The notes below the pieces were generated by a model. It did not search any database. It was not told the DNA's origin and worked only from the letters and a program-made list of their open reading frames with translations. From Aliamphritea ceti (GTDB lineage: Bacteria; Pseudomonadota; Gammaproteobacteria; Pseudomonadales; Balneatricaceae), in the NCBI RefSeq assembly GCF_024347215.1, contig NZ_AP025282.1:1860001-1924000 (forward strand): 64,000 bases of DNA. The letters are read 5' to 3'. This document shows positions 62,937 to 64,000 of the stretch, piece after piece; the first letter of the stretch is position 1, and each line of letters begins with the position of its first letter. The position numbers and the translations under genes are program-made.

Positions 62937-64000
62937 GGTAAAAGTATAGCGGCCACTGTGAGGCCTATCACTAAACCATACCAGAATCCTGCTGCTCCCA
63001 TTGCTGGTACTAGGAGGTCGGTTAGCCCCAGCAGGTAGCCTGAGGGCAAGCCAATTAACCAGTAGGCTACGAATACAACGAGCAAGGGAATACTGGTGTC
63101 TTTGTAGCCTCGCAATGCGCCGGCAGCAACAACTTGTAGAGCATCTGAAAACTGAAAGATTGCAGCTATGACAATCAGACTGCTGGCAAGCGCTACAATA
63201 TCAGCTTGAGGCGTATACATTTGGGCAATTGGTTGTGCCATCAGATACATGAAACTACAGGAAACGATAGAAAAACTGCCTGTTAGCAAAAGGCCTGTTG
63301 TGGCGGTAAAGCGTGCCGCTTCTCTGTTTGCTGCGCCTAGCTGTTGACCAACCCTGATAGTAATTGCCATAGCAATGCTCAGCGGTAGCATAAAAATCAT
63401 ACCTGTGAAGCTGATGGTAATCTGATGCGCTGCAACGACCACTTCTCCCAGACGGGCAACCAGTAGCGCTATAACACTGAACATACTGACTTCTATTAGC
63501 AGGGTGAAGCCTATAGGTAAGCCGAGGCGCAAAATTGAATTCAGTGCCTGTCGTTGTGGGTTTTGCCACTGATTGAATAGCTTTATAGGCTTGAAAATTT
63601 CACTTTTACTAATGTACAGGCTGCTGGCAAGGGCCATAATCCACATAACAATTGCGCTGGCCCAGCCGCAACCAACGCCACCCATTGCGGGTAGCCCCAG
63701 TTTTCCATAAATAAAAATATAATTAAGCGGGATGTTACATAACAGAGCAAGAATGCCTATCTTCATGATTGGGCGGGTTTTGCCAAAGCCTTCGCAATAG
63801 CTGCGGACTACCTGATAAAAGAGTATTGCGGGAACGCCCCATGACAATGCTGATAAGTAGGCCTGAGTTTTGACCAGTAAACTGCCGTGAATGTCCATGT
63901 ACTCAAGCAACGCAGTATTGTTATTTAACAGAACAATGGCCAAAACGGACAGGCATACAGCGATCCATTGGCCTTGCTGAAACTGCGTCCGGGTGTCTTT
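62909..64000 (-). CDS. MATE-family multidrug efflux transporter, 5' end outside window
   Basis: A proton- or sodium-driven exporter. The visible part has about ten hydrophobic helices (from LAIVLLNNN onward) and family motifs such as VVRSYCEGFGKTRP, GLPIGFTLLIEVSMF and GALRGYKDTSIP. The frame is open to base 64000, so about 100 residues of the N-terminus are missing; NorM-type proteins have about 460. It resembles NorM. The downstream DUF3080 gene overlaps its end. Confidence 0.9.
   Translation of the reverse strand, partial: KDTRTQFQQGQWIAVCLSVLAIVLLNNNTALLEYMDIHGSLLVKTQAYLSALSWGVPAILFYQVVRSYCEGFGKTRPIMKIGILALLCNIPLNYIFIYGKLGLPAMGGVGCGWASAIVMWIMALASSLYISKSEIFKPIKLFNQWQNPQRQALNSILRLGLPIGFTLLIEVSMFSVIALLVARLGEVVVAAHQITISFTGMIFMLPLSIAMAITIRVGQQLGAANREAARFTATTGLLLTGSFSIVSCSFMYLMAQPIAQMYTPQADIVALASSLIVIAAIFQFSDALQVVAAGALRGYKDTSIPLLVVFVAYWLIGLPSGYLLGLTDLLVPAMGAAGFWYGLVIGLTVAAILLPWRLFRLAQ

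Noticed and set aside
1..64000. tRNA, rRNA or CRISPR genes
   Set aside because: I saw no CCA-ended cloverleaf, rRNA segment or spaced repeat array; short or unusual tRNAs could still be missed by eye.

Overview
The window looks like the chromosome of a marine gammaproteobacterium, probably Oceanospirillaceae-like. This is inferred from the gene set (cbb3 oxidase cluster with an Fnr regulator, an LplT-Aas fusion, LapD/LapG, SrkA, RlmM, DUF3080, DUF1285), not from any marker gene such as rRNA. No rRNA, tRNA or CRISPR array was seen. About one third is accessory DNA and the rest is ordinary core chromosome.

Region 1 (1 to about 18,840) is a genomic island, visibly AT-richer than the core. Its left end lies outside the window. 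It opens with four tightly coupled genes: three tyrosine-recombinase-fold proteins and a small coiled-coil protein. The set resembles the gamma-mobile-trio (Gmt) type of island mobilisation module. A complete, diverged copy of the EF-P hydroxylase gene epmC follows at once. The cargo is a copper/heavy-metal block: copA-copB, a small Met/His-rich protein, a c-type cytochrome and an ABC membrane domain on the minus strand; copR-copS, a second c-type cytochrome and a PepSY membrane protein on the plus strand. A 16-bp perfect palindrome sits between copA and copR. An intact IS3-family element (about 15,786-17,018) and a decayed IS end (about 6,646-6,788) lie inside. The distal end carries an XRE regulator and an unrecognised 386-residue zinc-finger-like protein. 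The island then stops inside the host epmC gene, exactly at its HExxH metal motif, leaving a 3' remnant (18,840-19,196). The simplest reading is that the island broke host epmC and supplies its own copy.

Region 2 (19,200-31,700) is core chromosome: PCu(A)C and SCO copper chaperones, dGTPase, a YciH/SUI1 protein, a methylenetetrahydrofolate reductase, DUF1285, a glycerophosphodiesterase, a cupredoxin, SrkA and a CYTH protein. A small integron-type cassette cluster lies between DUF1285 and the phosphodiesterase (25,079-26,514). It has three attC-like sites and two cassettes, and no integrase is nearby. One cassette encodes a probable PD-(D/E)XK nuclease; the other is frameshifted.

Region 3 (31,700-46,500) holds metG, trmA, a TetR regulator overlapping a 1,156-residue LplT-Aas lysophospholipid transporter/acyltransferase, a glycosyltransferase with a PAP2 phosphatase, rdgC, a thioredoxin-like protein, apt, an Fnr/Anr regulator and hemN. 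Region 4 (46,600-55,900) is the complete cbb3 oxidase cluster: ccoNOQP, then ccoG, ccoH, ccoI, ccoS and a TauE/SafE-like membrane protein. Fnr-type boxes lie upstream of hemN and of ccoN, so Fnr, its probable targets and the haem/copper supply genes form one low-oxygen respiration locus. Region 5 (55,900-64,000) has a small alpha/beta hydrolase, rlmM, tusA, a ProQ-like protein, lapD-lapG, a DUF3080 lipoprotein and a MATE exporter that runs off the right edge.
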